From Pegea sp. RAD2-039 (Eukaryota; Chordata; Thaliacea; Salpida; Salpidae), in NCBI GenBank assembly GCA_034620365.1, contig JAQGEQ010000332.1, forward strand, positions 124,001 to 188,000: a stretch of 64,000 bases of DNA. The letters are read 5' to 3'. The notes below the pieces were generated by a model that saw only the letters and a program-made list of their open reading frames with translations, was not told the DNA's origin and did not search any database. Of the stretch, positions 12,795 through 25,344 are shown in pieces. Every line of letters starts with the position of its first letter. Position 1 is the first letter of the stretch. Position numbers and translations under genes: made by a program.

Positions 12795-13790
12795 ATGGAA
12801 ACTATGGTAGATACAAATGGCAGGACCTTGCGGTTAAAAGCTCCAAAAAACCCAAGCAAACCAAGTTCTTCACAACAAGCTTGCAATGGCAATTGCCAAG
12901 CTTGTAACAAAACTTGCTCTGGTGAAGATATGGCAATAGATTGCATCAAATGCCTCTCTAGGTTTCACCTCACTTGTAGTGATGTGAATAAAAAATTATA
13001 TGATATATTTGAAAATAATAAAATGCAGCAAGTGGGATTTTGTTGGTTCTGCATTAAATGTAGATCTATGGACAAAACAACTACCTCGTCCAACACTAAC
13101 AAAAGCTTATTGTCCGACATCAGCAACACCATGTCCACTGAATTGGCCAAATTAAAATCCGAAATTGGCAACGATGTTGCCAAAATCAATGAAAAGATTT
13201 CTATCTTATCAAAATCTATGGATGAACTGGATGCCTCCACAAAGAAGCCTCTCACATGGGCCTCAGTTGTTGGTAATTCTGGATCCGAAAAAAATACTAG
13301 CGTGGTGCAACTTCTTGCCAAGAAGGTTACTGACACGCACAAAAAACTTACTCTGGACCGGGAGGATAGAGAAAACAATGTCATCATCTTTGGTGTCTCC
13401 GAGACTGATAAAGACGATGACATCAAGACTTTTAATCAAATGAGCACTCAAAGCCTTGGTTTTGTGGACGCTCCAAAAGTTTCAATGACCAGACTCGGGG
13501 CAAAAAGATCAAATCATAAAAGACCGTTAAAAGTGTCTTTTCAGGAAAGATGGGACAAACGTAAGTTTCTTGCTAAGCTGTATAAGCTTAAGCAGGACGA
13601 AAAATTCCAGGGCATCAGAGTAGCACATGATATGTGTGACGATGATCGCTCAGAAAATAAGCGTCTTCTAAAAGAGGCGTACAGCCGAAATCAGAAAGAG
13701 CAACCAACTGATTTCAAATACAAAGTTCGAGGTCCACCATGGGCTTTAAAGATTGTGAAGGTCTTTTCAAAAAACGGAAGTGCAAAATAA
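12795..13790 (+). mobile_element. LINE ORF1, PHD-type zinc finger and nucleic-acid-binding protein
   Basis: An intact 331-codon frame. Residues about 30-90 contain paired cysteines and a histidine in a PHD-like order (CQAC, CIKC, FHLTC, CWFC and IKC). The C-terminal half has the usual LINE ORF1 arrangement: a segment reading NVIIFGVSE, then RPLKVSF and a basic region ending in KRLLKEAYSRN. PHD-bearing ORF1 proteins are known in CR1/L2-type elements of invertebrates. ORF1 overlaps the upstream end of the ORF2 frame, so the two are closely packed. GC content is higher than in the surrounding DNA, as expected for an element that arrived more recently than its flanks. Confidence 0.85.
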
Positions 13791-15626
13791 CTACTGGACC
13801 CACATCATCCTTATTCAACCTCTCTTCGCACAAAATTATTAATACTATGCTTCCAGCTCAGGATAACAGTACACAGAAGCCTATCACCAAATCTTACAAG
13901 TGTCAAAAAGACAATTTTTCCTTTATATTAGGTATGTTTTTCAACGCACGGTCAATTGTCAACAAAATTTTCGAATTGAAAGCTCTTTTGCTTTCTCAAG
14001 ATTTTACATTTGTTTTCATTACCGAAACTTGGTTGAAACCCTTTTATCCTGACTCCTTTCTGGATGACAGTGATCTTTCTCGTGCTTTGCGCTGTGACAG
14101 ACTGTTTGATAGAGGCGGCGGTGTTTGTGTAATCTATAAAACATCACTGGCACCTATGATTTCAAGAATTAAGATAAATACCATTGACTGCCCAGGATTT
14201 GAGATTATTGCTTTCAATTTTCATTACTCAAAGTCTAAGTTTTCCCGCTTTATATGTACCTACCTACCACCATCTAAAGTTAACGATGATGTTACTATTA
14301 AGGCCTTATTGAAGGTTCTGAAAAGCCTAATTTGTCCTGAGATCTATATTCTTGGGGATTTTAATTTTCGTAGAATTGATTGGAATAACCCAAATTTAGC
14401 ATTCAATGGAAAATTGTTTAATTTGAATGGAGACAAAACTTATTTAGCCAATCTGAGTCATGTCTTTGTAAACTTCCTTGATGCCAATAATCTATCTCAG
14501 ATGGTTACTTTTCCAACCCAAGTTAGTGGTAATACTTTGGATCTTCTCATCACATCAAAACCTGAGAACGTTATCTACGTTGATCAAAATGAACCTTTTG
14601 CTCTGACATGCGATCACAACATGATTGAATTCAAGCTCCATCAAACTTTTTCTATGAACGTTAAAACTCCAAGCATACGGAACTTTTATCGTGGAAATTA
14701 TAACAGTATAAACAAGTTTTTATCAGGTGTTGACTGGATTTCTGTTTTCAACTCTACCGAAGACATCAATGATATCTACTCGAGGTTTACTAACATTGTT
14801 AATGAGTCAATTAAAAAGTTCATACCTTTATATAGAGTCAACAAAAAAACCACACTTGCCAAGATATTTAAGGAATTTACAGCATTTGAAAAACCTCTTA
14901 TACAAACAAACTAAAGCAGATCCTTCCATCAAACCTCTATACAAAGATCTTTGTCTAGTCTACAAGAAATCAGTTTATAGCTTCTATTTAGGAAAAGAAA
15001 GTGTAATCTTATCTTCACCTAGCAAGAAAACGTTTTTTGGCTTCATTAATCACAAGCTTAAGGCGAGATCTCATCTAACTCCCTTGCTTGATAACGCCAA
15101 TCAGCTGGTGATGGAACCAAAGAATAAAGCTGAATTGCTAAACAAACAATTTGAAAAGGTTTTTATAACCGATGATGGCAATACTCCTACTATTTCCTAC
15201 TCCAATATCCTTTCAAATATCTCTGAGATGGTAGATCTAGACATAACAGCTGATATAGTATCTAAGGCTATTTCTTCTCTAAAATCAACAGTTTCCAACA
15301 CCCCAGATCAAATCCCAGCTTTGTTTTTAAGAAAAAGTACTTCTTCTTTAGCGCTACCCTTATCGCTACTCTTTAACATGACTCTTAAGCGGGGAAGACT
15401 TCCACAAATTTGGAAGAATGCTATTATTACTCCAATTTATAAGAAGGGTCCCAGAAACACTGCACTTAACTACAGACCAGTTTCGCTGACTTCGGTTATC
15501 TGCAGAACTCAAGAACACATCATTCACAACCATATAACTAGCCATTTGACGGAGCATCATCTAATATCTGATGTCCAGCATGGCTTTGTTAAGCAAAGAT
15601 CTTCTTTAAGTTACAAAATGTTTTGA
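13739..15626 (+). mobile_element. LINE ORF2 (endonuclease and partial reverse transcriptase), broken and truncated
   Basis: The first frame (13739-14914; likely first Met at 13847) carries an APE-type endonuclease: FNARS, ITETWL, GDFN, LDLL and CDHN occur in the expected order. The reading then shifts to another frame (open 14727-15626) at an A-run near 14840, where one extra base breaks the protein. The second frame continues into the N-terminal part of the reverse transcriptase (ITPIYKKG, NYRPVSLTSV, QHGFVKQRS). The sequence ends abruptly at about 15612, before the YADD active-site motif, and runs into repeat family R1. The element therefore cannot move by itself. The family assignment to the CR1/L2 group rests on ORF layout and motifs only. 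Confidence 0.85.
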
Positions 15627-16002
15627 GAAGAGCTAGAGGATTCAAAAATTAGTTTAATTTAAACGCTCAATGAGCTTCAAAGGGCGATAATCGATCTCAT
15701 AAGTAATCTGATATCAAGTTATGAACCTAATAATGAAGTTAAATGTAAAACCACAAGTTAAAATAAGTATAAATCAACTGATAAATTATTTTTAGTTACA
15801 ATCTTAAATTATTACTTTTCTAAAAATTTGTTAAGTTATGAGGAATCCCTATCTTTAGTCTTACAGTCTAGTTTCATAGGATTTATCTATTATGGGAACG
15901 AAAATAACTTCTTCAAAATATGTCAACTGTAGGCTTATCAAAAAATGTTTCTGGATGTTAACTAAGATAACCATAACTCTCTTTAGGGCGCCAAGTTTCC
16001 TC
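15613..16002. repeat. Dispersed repeat family R1, copy 2
   Basis: Nearly continuous homology to 9420-9800 in the same orientation, starting exactly where the LINE ORF2 sequence stops and ending at GCCAAGTTTCCTC. The junction at 15612/15613 is therefore a sharp boundary between two repeat families. Confidence 0.75.
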
Positions 16003-17192
16003 GTAAATTAATAATAACGATAATAATTTGTCGTGGGAAAGTTTTTGTGAGAAACAAAAAGTTTGACATTTCTCATACAAATATATTGACTCATGAAATT
16101 TTACTTATCAGGTACAGCAGCCTCACAAAACGGTAAAATGTAATTCTCGATTAACTTTATTCGGCAAGACTAGATCATTTATCTAATTATTAAATTAAAG
16201 TTATTTTGCCAACAATTATAAAATCGATCAAACTTATGTAAGCAATAATATAATTGTCGATTTGAAAAGTAAGAATTATTTAAATTATTTTTTAATTTTC
16301 TGGATGTTTCTGTTTTGCGCATCAGTTAGTTTTCGCCTAAAGCAGATGCTTTAAATTGCATATGGTCACAATTAAGATGTCTAAAACTCTCTGCACGAGG
16401 CAATTATTGCATACAACACTATGGCCACTTGGGATCTACACACGTGGTCAAAAAACTTGACGTCTAACTATTTTAACTCTGTCAAAAATGAAACTATTTG
16501 TACCCAAAGAAGATTAGCTTTTTTTTTTAAATTCACCATAGAGCAAGGTGAAAACAGTTTACGTTAAAGTTGCTGCATATGTAATTAGGACACTGAAGGT
16601 TGTTTTATAGACCACAAATCTGCTTACCAGTATACAGTATTCTTCACTAGTTGGCAGTCCACTAATAAAATTTGTATAGTGAACAGAAAATTAATTTCTA
16701 AGTTGATATTAAGTTAATCATTTTAATTCTTAGTAGCGTTTGATTTTTTCAGCAAGTTTCATTGGCTTTTTACTCATGTTTTTTGCTACAAAGTCTGTAA
16801 TTCATCTTCTGCAACCATGCGTTAAATGCAAAAAGTTAAAAAAATAGATTAAATAATGTGACAGTTATAGGTTACCAAACGAAGGATTAAAGTTTCATTA
16901 TTCTAATATTAAATATCTTTAATACTAAAATAAATCAATTAAATTAAAAATAGACATCTTGGTAATAGTTTGAAATATTTTTGAATTGATTAAAAGAAAA
17001 ATCTGCTGTTAAGTTACAACGAGAAAAAAAAAAGATTCAAAAGAAAAAGGTAAAAGTTATCGTTAGCACAGCGAGAGTTTAATCACTCTACATCTACAAT
17101 AATAGCCTGGCGTGGTCACTGGAGAAATCTGCAATATTTAAATATTATCTATCTTGCAAATATTTTCTTAATTCAAAGAAACAGCAAACAAA
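16003..17192. other. Spacer upstream of the MARVEL-like gene
   Basis: No coding sequence recognised. The promoter of the gene that starts at 17193 should lie at its right end, but I see no element I could name with confidence. Confidence 0.4.
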
Positions 17193-18388
17193 ATGTCAGA
17201 AAGTTGTTTTGAGTAAGTAAAGCTTGATTTTGTTTGACTTACTCTTCTAGAAAGATAAATTTATATTTTGTTTCTGAGAAGTTTGTTTGGTGTAAAACAA
17301 TTTAATAACTTGGCAAGCACTGCTTTGTTGTTAGTGTTTACTGTGATACATCAAAAGTTTGAACTTGCTTTTAAAAGTAGTTATTTAAAAGGCAAAGAAT
17401 CCTCTGAACAACTTAGTAAAAATGAAGGTAATATTTGATATTAAAGCTTTTAGATTAGTGATTATATTTAAAAAATGTATTTTGCAAATAAATATTCAAA
17501 TCAGTGAATACTTATGACGTTTTTCTTCTACTATCTTGAGACTTTTTAATTTAATACATATTCTTTTACAATTAATCTGTTTTTGATTAATTTATCATTG
17601 TGGCACGTTTGATAAAAGACGACTAAGATTTGTAATTTTTAAAATTTTGACCAGAAGACCAGCGGTTAAAACGTTATGTTTGATAATTTGGTTTACAAGT
17701 TTTATTTATAGATAATAATGTTTCTAATTTTCACTTTTTTCACATTTCTATTAACAGTACACTTATCAACATCTACGATGCTTGCTTACACTAGCATGAT
17801 GGAAGTTTCCTACTTTTTAGCGGCCGTAATTGCCAATTAGATTATTAACAATTATCGGATTTTTGTTTATTATGAAATCCTTCTTACACGTAATTGAATG
17901 TTTTCTGTTCATATTTATTTTATTTTTGGAGCCATAATAAAGATCACGACGACATTTTACCAAAGATTATCCTATGTTATTTTATCTGACTAGTTTTATG
18001 TTCAGTATTTTGTATACTAGTAATATAAAAACATTCAAGTCCTTTAAGCTAAAACAATCACAATCTAAATTTCTCAAATACATTTTTTGATCATTTTTTT
18101 CTAATTTATTGTGATTTTATTTCTAAGTTTTATATATATTTTGTTATAAATTTTAATAATAGTTTCAATTAATGTCATCAATTTACTCCAATTACTATTC
18201 ATGCTATCGCAGGGGTTGTCTATTTTGCAACTACAGTGGCTGGTTCATTGACAACATTGTTAGAAATCAACGATGAAAAAAGATTGATATGCGACTTTGT
18301 GCTTTCAACAGTCTATGTTTTTTATAGTTGTTGTGCTTTAATAATTTGTAAAAACGAATATGAAGAAAATTCCTTTTACGATGTTTAG
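17193..18388 (+). CDS. Small four-helix membrane protein, MARVEL-like
   Basis: Exons 1 (17193-17212) and 2 (17282-17427) join in phase 2 through GTAAGT and a GAAG acceptor and encode MSESCF followed by DLFGVKQ and a first hydrophobic helix (STALLLVFTV). Exon 3 starts at 17758 after TTAACAG in matching phase 1 and gives a second helix (MEVSYFLAAVIA). The last exon (18213-18388, after CGCAG) gives helices three (VVYFATTVAGSLTTLL) and four (DFVLSTVYVFYSCCALIICK) and ends in NSFYDV and a stop. Four helices with short loops and the VYFA pattern in helix three fit MARVEL/CMTM proteins, which act in membrane traffic and junctions. Exon 3 can only end in phase 0 (GCC before GTAATT) while the last exon needs phase 1, so a small exon is missing from my model or the end of exon 3 is wrong. 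Confidence 0.5.
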
Positions 18389-18954
18389 ATATTATCTTAC
18401 TGCTTAGTCACCGAGTCGCAATTTAATGTTGTATTTTAATTAGACCGAAAAATATTTAAAAAAGAACTAATATTAAACATTTTAGATCTTTAAAAAACTT
18501 AAATGTGAAACTAATTGAAAGTTATTTAAAGCAAAATTGAGATATGTTCATTCCAAAGAAAAATATCTTCATAGTTTCTTTGCCAGTTAATTTTTTGCCT
18601 TAATAAAATAGTTGCAGGGATTTTTTTAAACTTTTGTTTTATAAATCAGTTTTATATTCTTATTACATAAACTGTTAGGTCGAAGAAATGAAAAAATATA
18701 TAATAAAATTTACGAGGAACTTTAGTAGCTCTGACTTTTTTATATTTGCCTAAATGAAATACAACCTTATGAGTTTTCATTAAAAGCTTAATTTGAAGTT
18801 TCCTAATTGGTTTATCTTCGTATGGAGATTTTAAAAACACATCTCATAGAAATGAAATAATAAAAACTTTAAATTTTCTTATATTTAAACTCTTGCGTAT
18901 AAGATAATAAGGATAATATAAGGATAATAAACATTGATTTAATGAATAAATTTT
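18389..18954. other. AT-rich spacer
   Basis: Nothing recognised beyond 3' flanking DNA of the preceding gene. A 62-codon minus-strand frame at 18652-18840 has no supporting features. Confidence 0.4.
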
Positions 18955-19734
18955 CTGTTGCTGTTGTTTTGTTGTTATTTTGTTTTTATTTGTTTCGGTT
19001 GTGTTTTTGTTTTATTGTTGTTTTATTGTTGTTTTATTGTTGTTTTATTGTTGTTTTATTGTTGTTTTATTGTTGTTTTATTGTTGTTTTATTGTTGTTT
19101 TATTGTTGTTTTATTGTTGTTTTATTGTTGTTTTATTGTTGTTTTATTGTTGTTTTATTGTTGTTTTATTGTTGTTTTATTGTTGTTTTATTGTTGTTTT
19201 ATTGTTGTTTTATTGTTGTTTTATTGTTGTTTTATTGTTGTTTTATTGTTGTTTTAGTTTTTTATTGTTGTTTTATTGTTGTTTTATTGTTGTTTTATTG
19301 TTGTTTTATTGTTGTTTTATTGTTGTTTTATTGTTGTTTTATTGTTGTTTTATTGTTGTTTTATTGTTGTTTTATTGTTGTTTTATTGTTGTTTTATTGT
19401 TGTTTTATTGTTGTTTTATTGTTGTTTTATTGTTGTTTTATTGTTGTTTTATTGTTGTTTTATTGTTGTTTTATTGTTGTTTTATTGTTGTTTTATTGTT
19501 GTTTTATTGTTGTTTTATTGTTGTTTTATTGTTGTTTTATTGTTGTTTTATTGTTGTTTTATTGTTGTTTTATTGTTGTTTTATTGTTGTTTTATTGTTG
19601 TTTTATTGTTGTTTTATTGTTGTTTTATTGTTGTTTTATTGTTGTTTTATTGTTGTTTTATTGTTGTTTTATTGTTGTTTTATTGTTGTTTTATTGTTGT
19701 TTTATTGTTGTTTTATTGTTGTTTTATTGTTGTT
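18955..19734. repeat. 11-bp minisatellite (TTTTATTGTTG)n
   Basis: From 19009 to 19734 the unit TTTTATTGTTG is repeated about 66 times with only one clear interruption near 19252-19262. The 50 bases before it are T/G-rich and look like a degenerate start of the array. Because 11 is not a multiple of three and the unit lacks stops on the plus strand, all three plus-strand frames are open and spell an 11-residue hydrophobic period (FIVVLLLFYCC). I regard these frames as by-products of the repeat. The plus strand of the array has no cytosine. Confidence 0.97.
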
Positions 19735-20025
19735 ATACTAAAATTTTTTATTTTATTATCATCAAACAATATTGAAAATAAAGAAGAATTGTTAACACAT
19801 AATACTATCAGAAACTTAAAACTAGATCTTTCGTTATAACATTTTAAACTTTTAATGTTTGATTACAATCAACCAATCTAGTTACTTCTTAGGAAGTATT
19901 TACACACATTCTAAAACATCAACCTGTTGATAGTTTCAAAATTAAATAAAATAATTAGGCTAAAATGTTAGACATCTGAATTTGTTATTTCACTTTTTGG
20001 TTTAAAAAGGAATAAAATTATCAAA
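19735..20025. other. AT-rich spacer
   Basis: Nothing recognised. Confidence 0.4.
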
Positions 20026-20640
20026 AGATCAGTATAATATCTCAATATTTTATTTAATCAAGCAAAAGTTCATTTAAAAAAAGTTTTTCATAAGTGAAAT
20101 TTTCATTCATGTTGGTCACGTGACAACATTATTCACTGAAAACTATTTTAAATTTACTATAATGCAGTATTAGTTTTGGAAGAAGAAAACACTAATGTAA
20201 TAAAATCAGTTTATTTTAATATTACTGAACTAAGTAACTTGACCGTATCACCAAACAACTTGAAAAAAAAACAGTTCTTCCGCAGTATTCTATAGATTAA
20301 TGAAAGCCCTTGTGCTAGCAGAAAAGAAGGTAATAACCAAACAATTCATCTCATAAAGTCCTAAATAAATTCTAGAATTTTAAGATTTTATATGAAGAAG
20401 CTAATTTATGTGTTAGAAGATAATCTCACATTCTCGTGATGAAAAAACTTTATGTTAATCACAAAGAAGTATCTTAGAAAATTGCCAAAGTTGTAGCTTA
20501 CAGTCATACCTAAGCTCTTATGATATCTCTTGTTAATAGCTAAATATCAAAATATTCACGTTTCTGGACTCTCATATAAATCACGAATAATCTTTAATAT
20601 AAATGAATAAATCTTTTATTGACGACATATCATCAAGTTG
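20026..20640. repeat. Dispersed repeat family R2, copy 2
   Basis: Direct homologue of 11260-11640, diverged by substitutions and small indels over most of its length. No coding potential. Confidence 0.6.
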
Positions 20641-22565
20641 CAACTCAATAAGATATTTGAATAAATTAAAAATTAATAGCTCTCAAAATGCAGTTAGTTC
20701 AATAAAAATTTCAATTTTGAAAAAGAATGTTTGATAGGAAACTTAAAAATCAGATATAAGTCAGAATATTTGTGATATAAAAAAAGTTTGTCAATGATAT
20801 AAGTATAATAAAGAAGAACATTACAGGGAATGTTAAAATTTAAACTATAAGAAGTTTATATGAATTATTATATGACAAAAAGGACTTAGAAAAACATAAA
20901 AAATTTCAACTAAACAAAATCACTTCATCATTTGCCAAACATGGATGATGTAAGATCTATGTAGTTGATGCCCTCTCTTGTGGATGGAAGGAGTAATAAT
21001 GTCTTTAAAGTAATTTACTCTTTGAAAATCAGGAAATGCTGATGTGAAATTATCTTAATCCTAATTTCACATCTTCAGTCCAATCAGCTGAAAGTGTTTC
21101 AACCACATCTGTCTTCTTTCCTCATTATTTTTTCTTTCAATTTTCCATAAACCATGATATAAATTTGTTAAAATCAATAATAAATAAATACATATTTAAA
21201 TAGTATAGAAATATTCATTAAATTAATTTTTACTACTAAACAACACAAGCATGTAACTAAGTATAAATAAACAACCAGATGAAGAATATTTTGAAAACAA
21301 AATGACATCAATTGAAAACTTAAATCAATTTCATATTTCAATTATATACAAAATTCCATCAAACATAAATCAAAAGTACAAAAATGTATTCTTCTATAAT
21401 TATATAGTTTGTTATCTGGTAGAATAAAATCAAATAAATGTTTTAAAATAAAATAAAAGGAAATAAATTTATATTTAAATTCAAATAACAAATTTTCAAA
21501 GATGATTTCAAATGACATGATAGAAAACAATCAAACATTTATCAAACAGAAGGGATTAGATTCAAATGCATAGAAATTTGTAAGAAACTAATAAACATTT
21601 TGAAATTATTATAATGTGATGATCTGGTTTAATTAATAAATAAATTTTGTGAATAATATTATTATTTATTTTAAAATAAATCAAAAATTGATGTGAGAAT
21701 TAAATTATAAATTATTTGTCTATAATAGTTTATTTGACAAATATTTATTTGAAGTAAAATAGGAATTTTAAATAAATATTAGTTTATTTGAAAATATGAA
21801 AAAATATATAAATATTATACTTCATCTGATCTTCATCTATGGTGACAGTATCTTCATCAATGATGTAACACGATAATGTCATCATAGACTTCCTTAATCT
21901 TCATCCTAACAAAAATTCAGTTATTTAAAACTTATTATATTTAACAAAATCATGAATTCGAATTTGAAAAAAAAAACATTTAAAATGAATTTAAACTATT
22001 TTTAATACAAATTTACTTAGAAATAAGAGTTCAACAACATGTTGAATGATTGGAAAGGATTATCAAAAGATAAATTTGAAATAATAATAAAAAATCAATG
22101 ATTTTAAGAATATAAATAAAATTAATCAGATGGTTAACTTTCTTATATTTCAACCGCTAGCTGGCGCCACACACCTTTTGTAAACAAATCAGATGATTTA
22201 TAAGAATTTATGATTTTCTAATTACTATTCAATAAAATAAAAAAAATCTTCACTGAATTTATTTCGAATAGTTGATGAAAAGTTATTTAAATGAAAAATT
22301 TGTTGATCAAATCTTATGAAAATTACTTTTATCAATAATTAAATAAATATTTTATAATAAAAATTAAAAATTATTTTAAATTTTGAAGATTGAAGTAAAT
22401 CAGAAAAAGTTTATTTCTATTTATTTTCCAATAAATATATTTATGAAACTATTTTAAAAAATTTAAAACAAATTTATTCTTAAATTTAAAAAAATATATA
22501 TATAAATCTATTAGTAAATAAGTCAACAAAGGAAATTTCAAAATAATTCTCAAATTGAATCCAAA
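20641..22565. other. AT-rich region with a few exon-like islands
   Basis: Two islands of higher GC stand out on the minus strand, near 20930-21130 and 21830-21905. In the second, an acceptor-like TTGTTAG precedes a frame of 15 codons ending in a stop. I cannot link either to a gene. The rest is very AT-rich. Confidence 0.3.
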
Positions 22566-22567
22566 CC

Positions 22568-23164
22568 TGAATCATTTAAATGGTGGCATAAAACAAGACC
22601 AGATGGAATCTGGTGCTGATGCTACAGGTGGAACTGATCTTGATGTAACTACAACAAAATATTGAGTTCTCCAATCTATTAAAAAGACAATTTTAACATT
22701 TGTTGAAGGACAGTAGTGACAAAATGATCCATAAAGTTTGTAGACCACATTGACCTGGAACATTAGCCATGAAGTACAATTTTTGGTAGAAACTCCAATA
22801 TCTGCTGGAGGTTCTGTTAGTAGAAAACCATCATCTGTGATTAAAAGTTGTTAAAAATTATGATTAATCGAAGATTGAATAAGCAAGAAGTGAGAAAAAA
22901 CTAATTAGTCAAATTTATAATTATTAAAAATACAAAGGTTTGTGAGGTGGGTTAATCAAAAGATTTTATAAAAAAAATTAAACTGAAAACACAAAACAAT
23001 CTGAACGTTTACAACTTTTTGTACAACCTTTTTAAAGTAAACTAATGCCAAAAAGAGACCATTGTTCTCTTCTGGTCTTTTCCCATATTTGTGTAAAGAA
23101 TTAAAAATAATAATTACACCAAAAAATAGTTCTATTGAGGTGAGCAACAAGATTCCAAATGAAA
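22568..23164 (-). CDS. Unrecognised membrane protein, two candidate exons
   Basis: The upstream segment (23164 down to about 23028) follows a good acceptor (GACTTTTAG) and encodes a hydrophobic helix, GILLLTSIELFFGVIIIFNS, then HKYGKRPEENN and a second hydrophobic run. The downstream segment (22832 down to 22568) follows TTAATCACAG and encodes DDGFLLTEPPADIG, a cysteine-containing part (CTSW, FCHYC) and ends PPFK and a stop. The two segments do not join in phase with any strong donor that I can find, so they may belong to one gene with a missed exon or to different genes. No family is assigned. The composition, richer in GC than the flanks, supports coding. Confidence 0.3.
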
Positions 23165-24828
23165 CTAAAAGTCAAAAAAATGATTGAATTGATAAAGAAG
23201 AACTAATAAATGAGATCAAATCTCATAAGTTCTCAATGATGTTATAATCAAACAAAATTGAAAAATTATTCTGTACAAATAAGATTTATTTTTAAATTTA
23301 AAGCAAGAATGTCAAATAAACCCAAGTATGGTGGAAGATACCATTCCTCTGATGAAAAAACGACAACAAGCCTTTTTACCAAGCTGTTTCAACGTCTTTC
23401 AATATGGGATTTTAATATTGGATCAATTATCATGAACCTCTCAAATTTAGAATCTATAAATAAACTAATTAAGAATGAACTCCAACCATCAACTACTTTG
23501 ACAATTTTTTCACAACTAAACTTAAATAAAAAAAAGTTAAAACTTCACAAAGGACCTATAAAAACTCTAGGTCAAAAATAGTAGGTTGCCAAGTTGAGTA
23601 AGATCGAACTTGATTAAAAAACTAACTATGCCTCTTAATCCTATCCTTTAATATTAACTTGGATTTTATTAAGTGACTTTTAGAAAAACTTATAAGATCA
23701 ACATTTTGTTGATGTATTTGTACCATAAGAGATTGGTATTAAACAAAACGACTATATAACACATTCACTTTAACAAAGCCAAGAACCAATTGTTTGGGAC
23801 CACATGGAGAGAAAGACTTAATTAAGAAATGAAACAATCAAGCATTCTGCAGTTACAAATTGTTCTAAGGATTTAGTATTAGTAAATGATATTTAAAGAG
23901 ATTTTATAGAGAAATTAAATTGTTATTTTCAGATAAAATGAATAAAACAATTTAATAATCAAAAATTCACATTAAATTTAATAAGTAAATTAATTTCATC
24001 AAAATTTTCATTTACACCATTTCCATGAATAAAATGATTAGATTACATTTGGTAAGGATTAAAAGTCAGGAAGAAACATACATATAATTATATTTTTACT
24101 AACAACCATTACAATTAAAACCAATATTCTAAACAAATTCACCAATTATTATTATATTTAAATCAATTATTAGATAAAAAAAAAATATTATTAAAAAAAA
24201 TTATTTTAAATCAAAATGTTGATTAATTAAACTCACTTTTATTTTTTAAGGATGAAAACAAGAGCTTGAGCTAACCAATTTAAAATTTGTTGGAAAAGAT
24301 CATAATATTTTGTTATAATAATATCCTGAAATAAAAAATGAGGAAAAATTATTCAGAAGCTACAATTGGCTTTATCAACAAAAGTAATTAGTTTGTTTTA
24401 ACTATTTTTAAAAAATCACAAGGTTTAAATAAAGATAATATAAAATGAAAAAGTTAAAAATTTAACTACTTCCTAACAAAATTTAAAATTATTACCTTAT
24501 TTATAAACTAAAAACAACTTTTTGGAAAACAATATTTAACATATGACAACGTAAAACCTAACAAGAATTATTTAGATGAACACAAAATAATTAAAGTTTA
24601 ACTAAAATGGCGTTTCTAAAGTTTAAGTAATTTAAATAGTGCACATTCGAACAATGAAATAAATACAATCTTTTAAGTTTATTTTTAATTAAAATATTAG
24701 TTTATAATGCTTTTATTCATGTATGTTTATCTATTTACAGTCTACTATTAGTAAGCACATTATCAAGCAATTAAGCAATTGAAGAAAAAAGTTTCATTTA
24801 ATTTATTAGAGTTAAATTTATTAGTAAT
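23165..24828. other. AT-rich region without a supported gene
   Basis: A plus-strand frame of 107 codons at 23258-23581 and an acceptor-flanked minus-strand segment near 24249-24343 are open, but neither shows a family motif or a consistent splice partner. Confidence 0.3.
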
Positions 24829-25250
24829 TTATACAAAATACCCACTTACAGTTACACAAATTTTGACGACATATATTACATCTAAAAAGCCCATATCACC
24901 TAGTAAGTTAATCAGTGAAACTTTGTTTCCATTTCGCACATTTAGTACTTCAAACCAGCTGACATAAGACGTTATCATGTCGGAATCAATCGTGTTGTTG
25001 AAACAGAAGTTAAACCATTTTATCTTTGCCACAACTATCGATTGAAAACTTTTTTTCCTTTTTACTTTTTTTTATTGTTAACATCGTCTGTAAATCTTTT
25101 TTGTTATGTCTTTTGAGAACTTCTGAAATGCCATGTGTTACATATTTTTCTTTCTATATTTCTAATTCAATAGAAGAATTAATTCTAGATACTAGAAATT
25201 AGTGAGATTGTGTGTTAGCGAGAGATGCTCTCTTCAAGCACCCTACTTTG
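24829..25250 (-). repeat. Dispersed family R3, copy 1, with open frame
   Basis: One of three homologous stretches (others at 39005-39320, plus strand, and 45650-45930, minus strand). The minus-strand frame at 24829-25032 encodes FNFCFNN, then SDM..S followed by WFEVL, then NKVSLINLL and GDMGFL. Copy 2 has the same order of residues with SDM, WFQVL, INVL and GDIGLL. The upstream flank shares AAAAATATGTAACACATGG-like sequence in all three. It could be a fragment of a mobile element or of a multi-copy gene; I do not recognise the protein. Confidence 0.55.
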
Positions 25251-25344
25251 CAATTAAATTAGAAAAATAATTTGAAAATCTTTACTATTAATTTATAAAA
25301 CTTATAAATACTTTATAAGTAAAAATGGATTTTGCATTTGAAAA

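Noticed and set aside
12965-13451. Antisense and shifted frames inside LINE ORF1
   Set aside because: Shadows of the ORF1 coding frame, without motifs of their own.
18942-19839. Three long plus-strand frames (up to 277 codons) of hydrophobic repeats
   Set aside because: They are the three readings of one 11-bp minisatellite; all three frames are open only because the unit has no stop on that strand.
23258-23581. Plus-strand frame of 107 codons as a gene
   Set aside because: No motif, no splice or polyadenylation context, and composition like the flanks.
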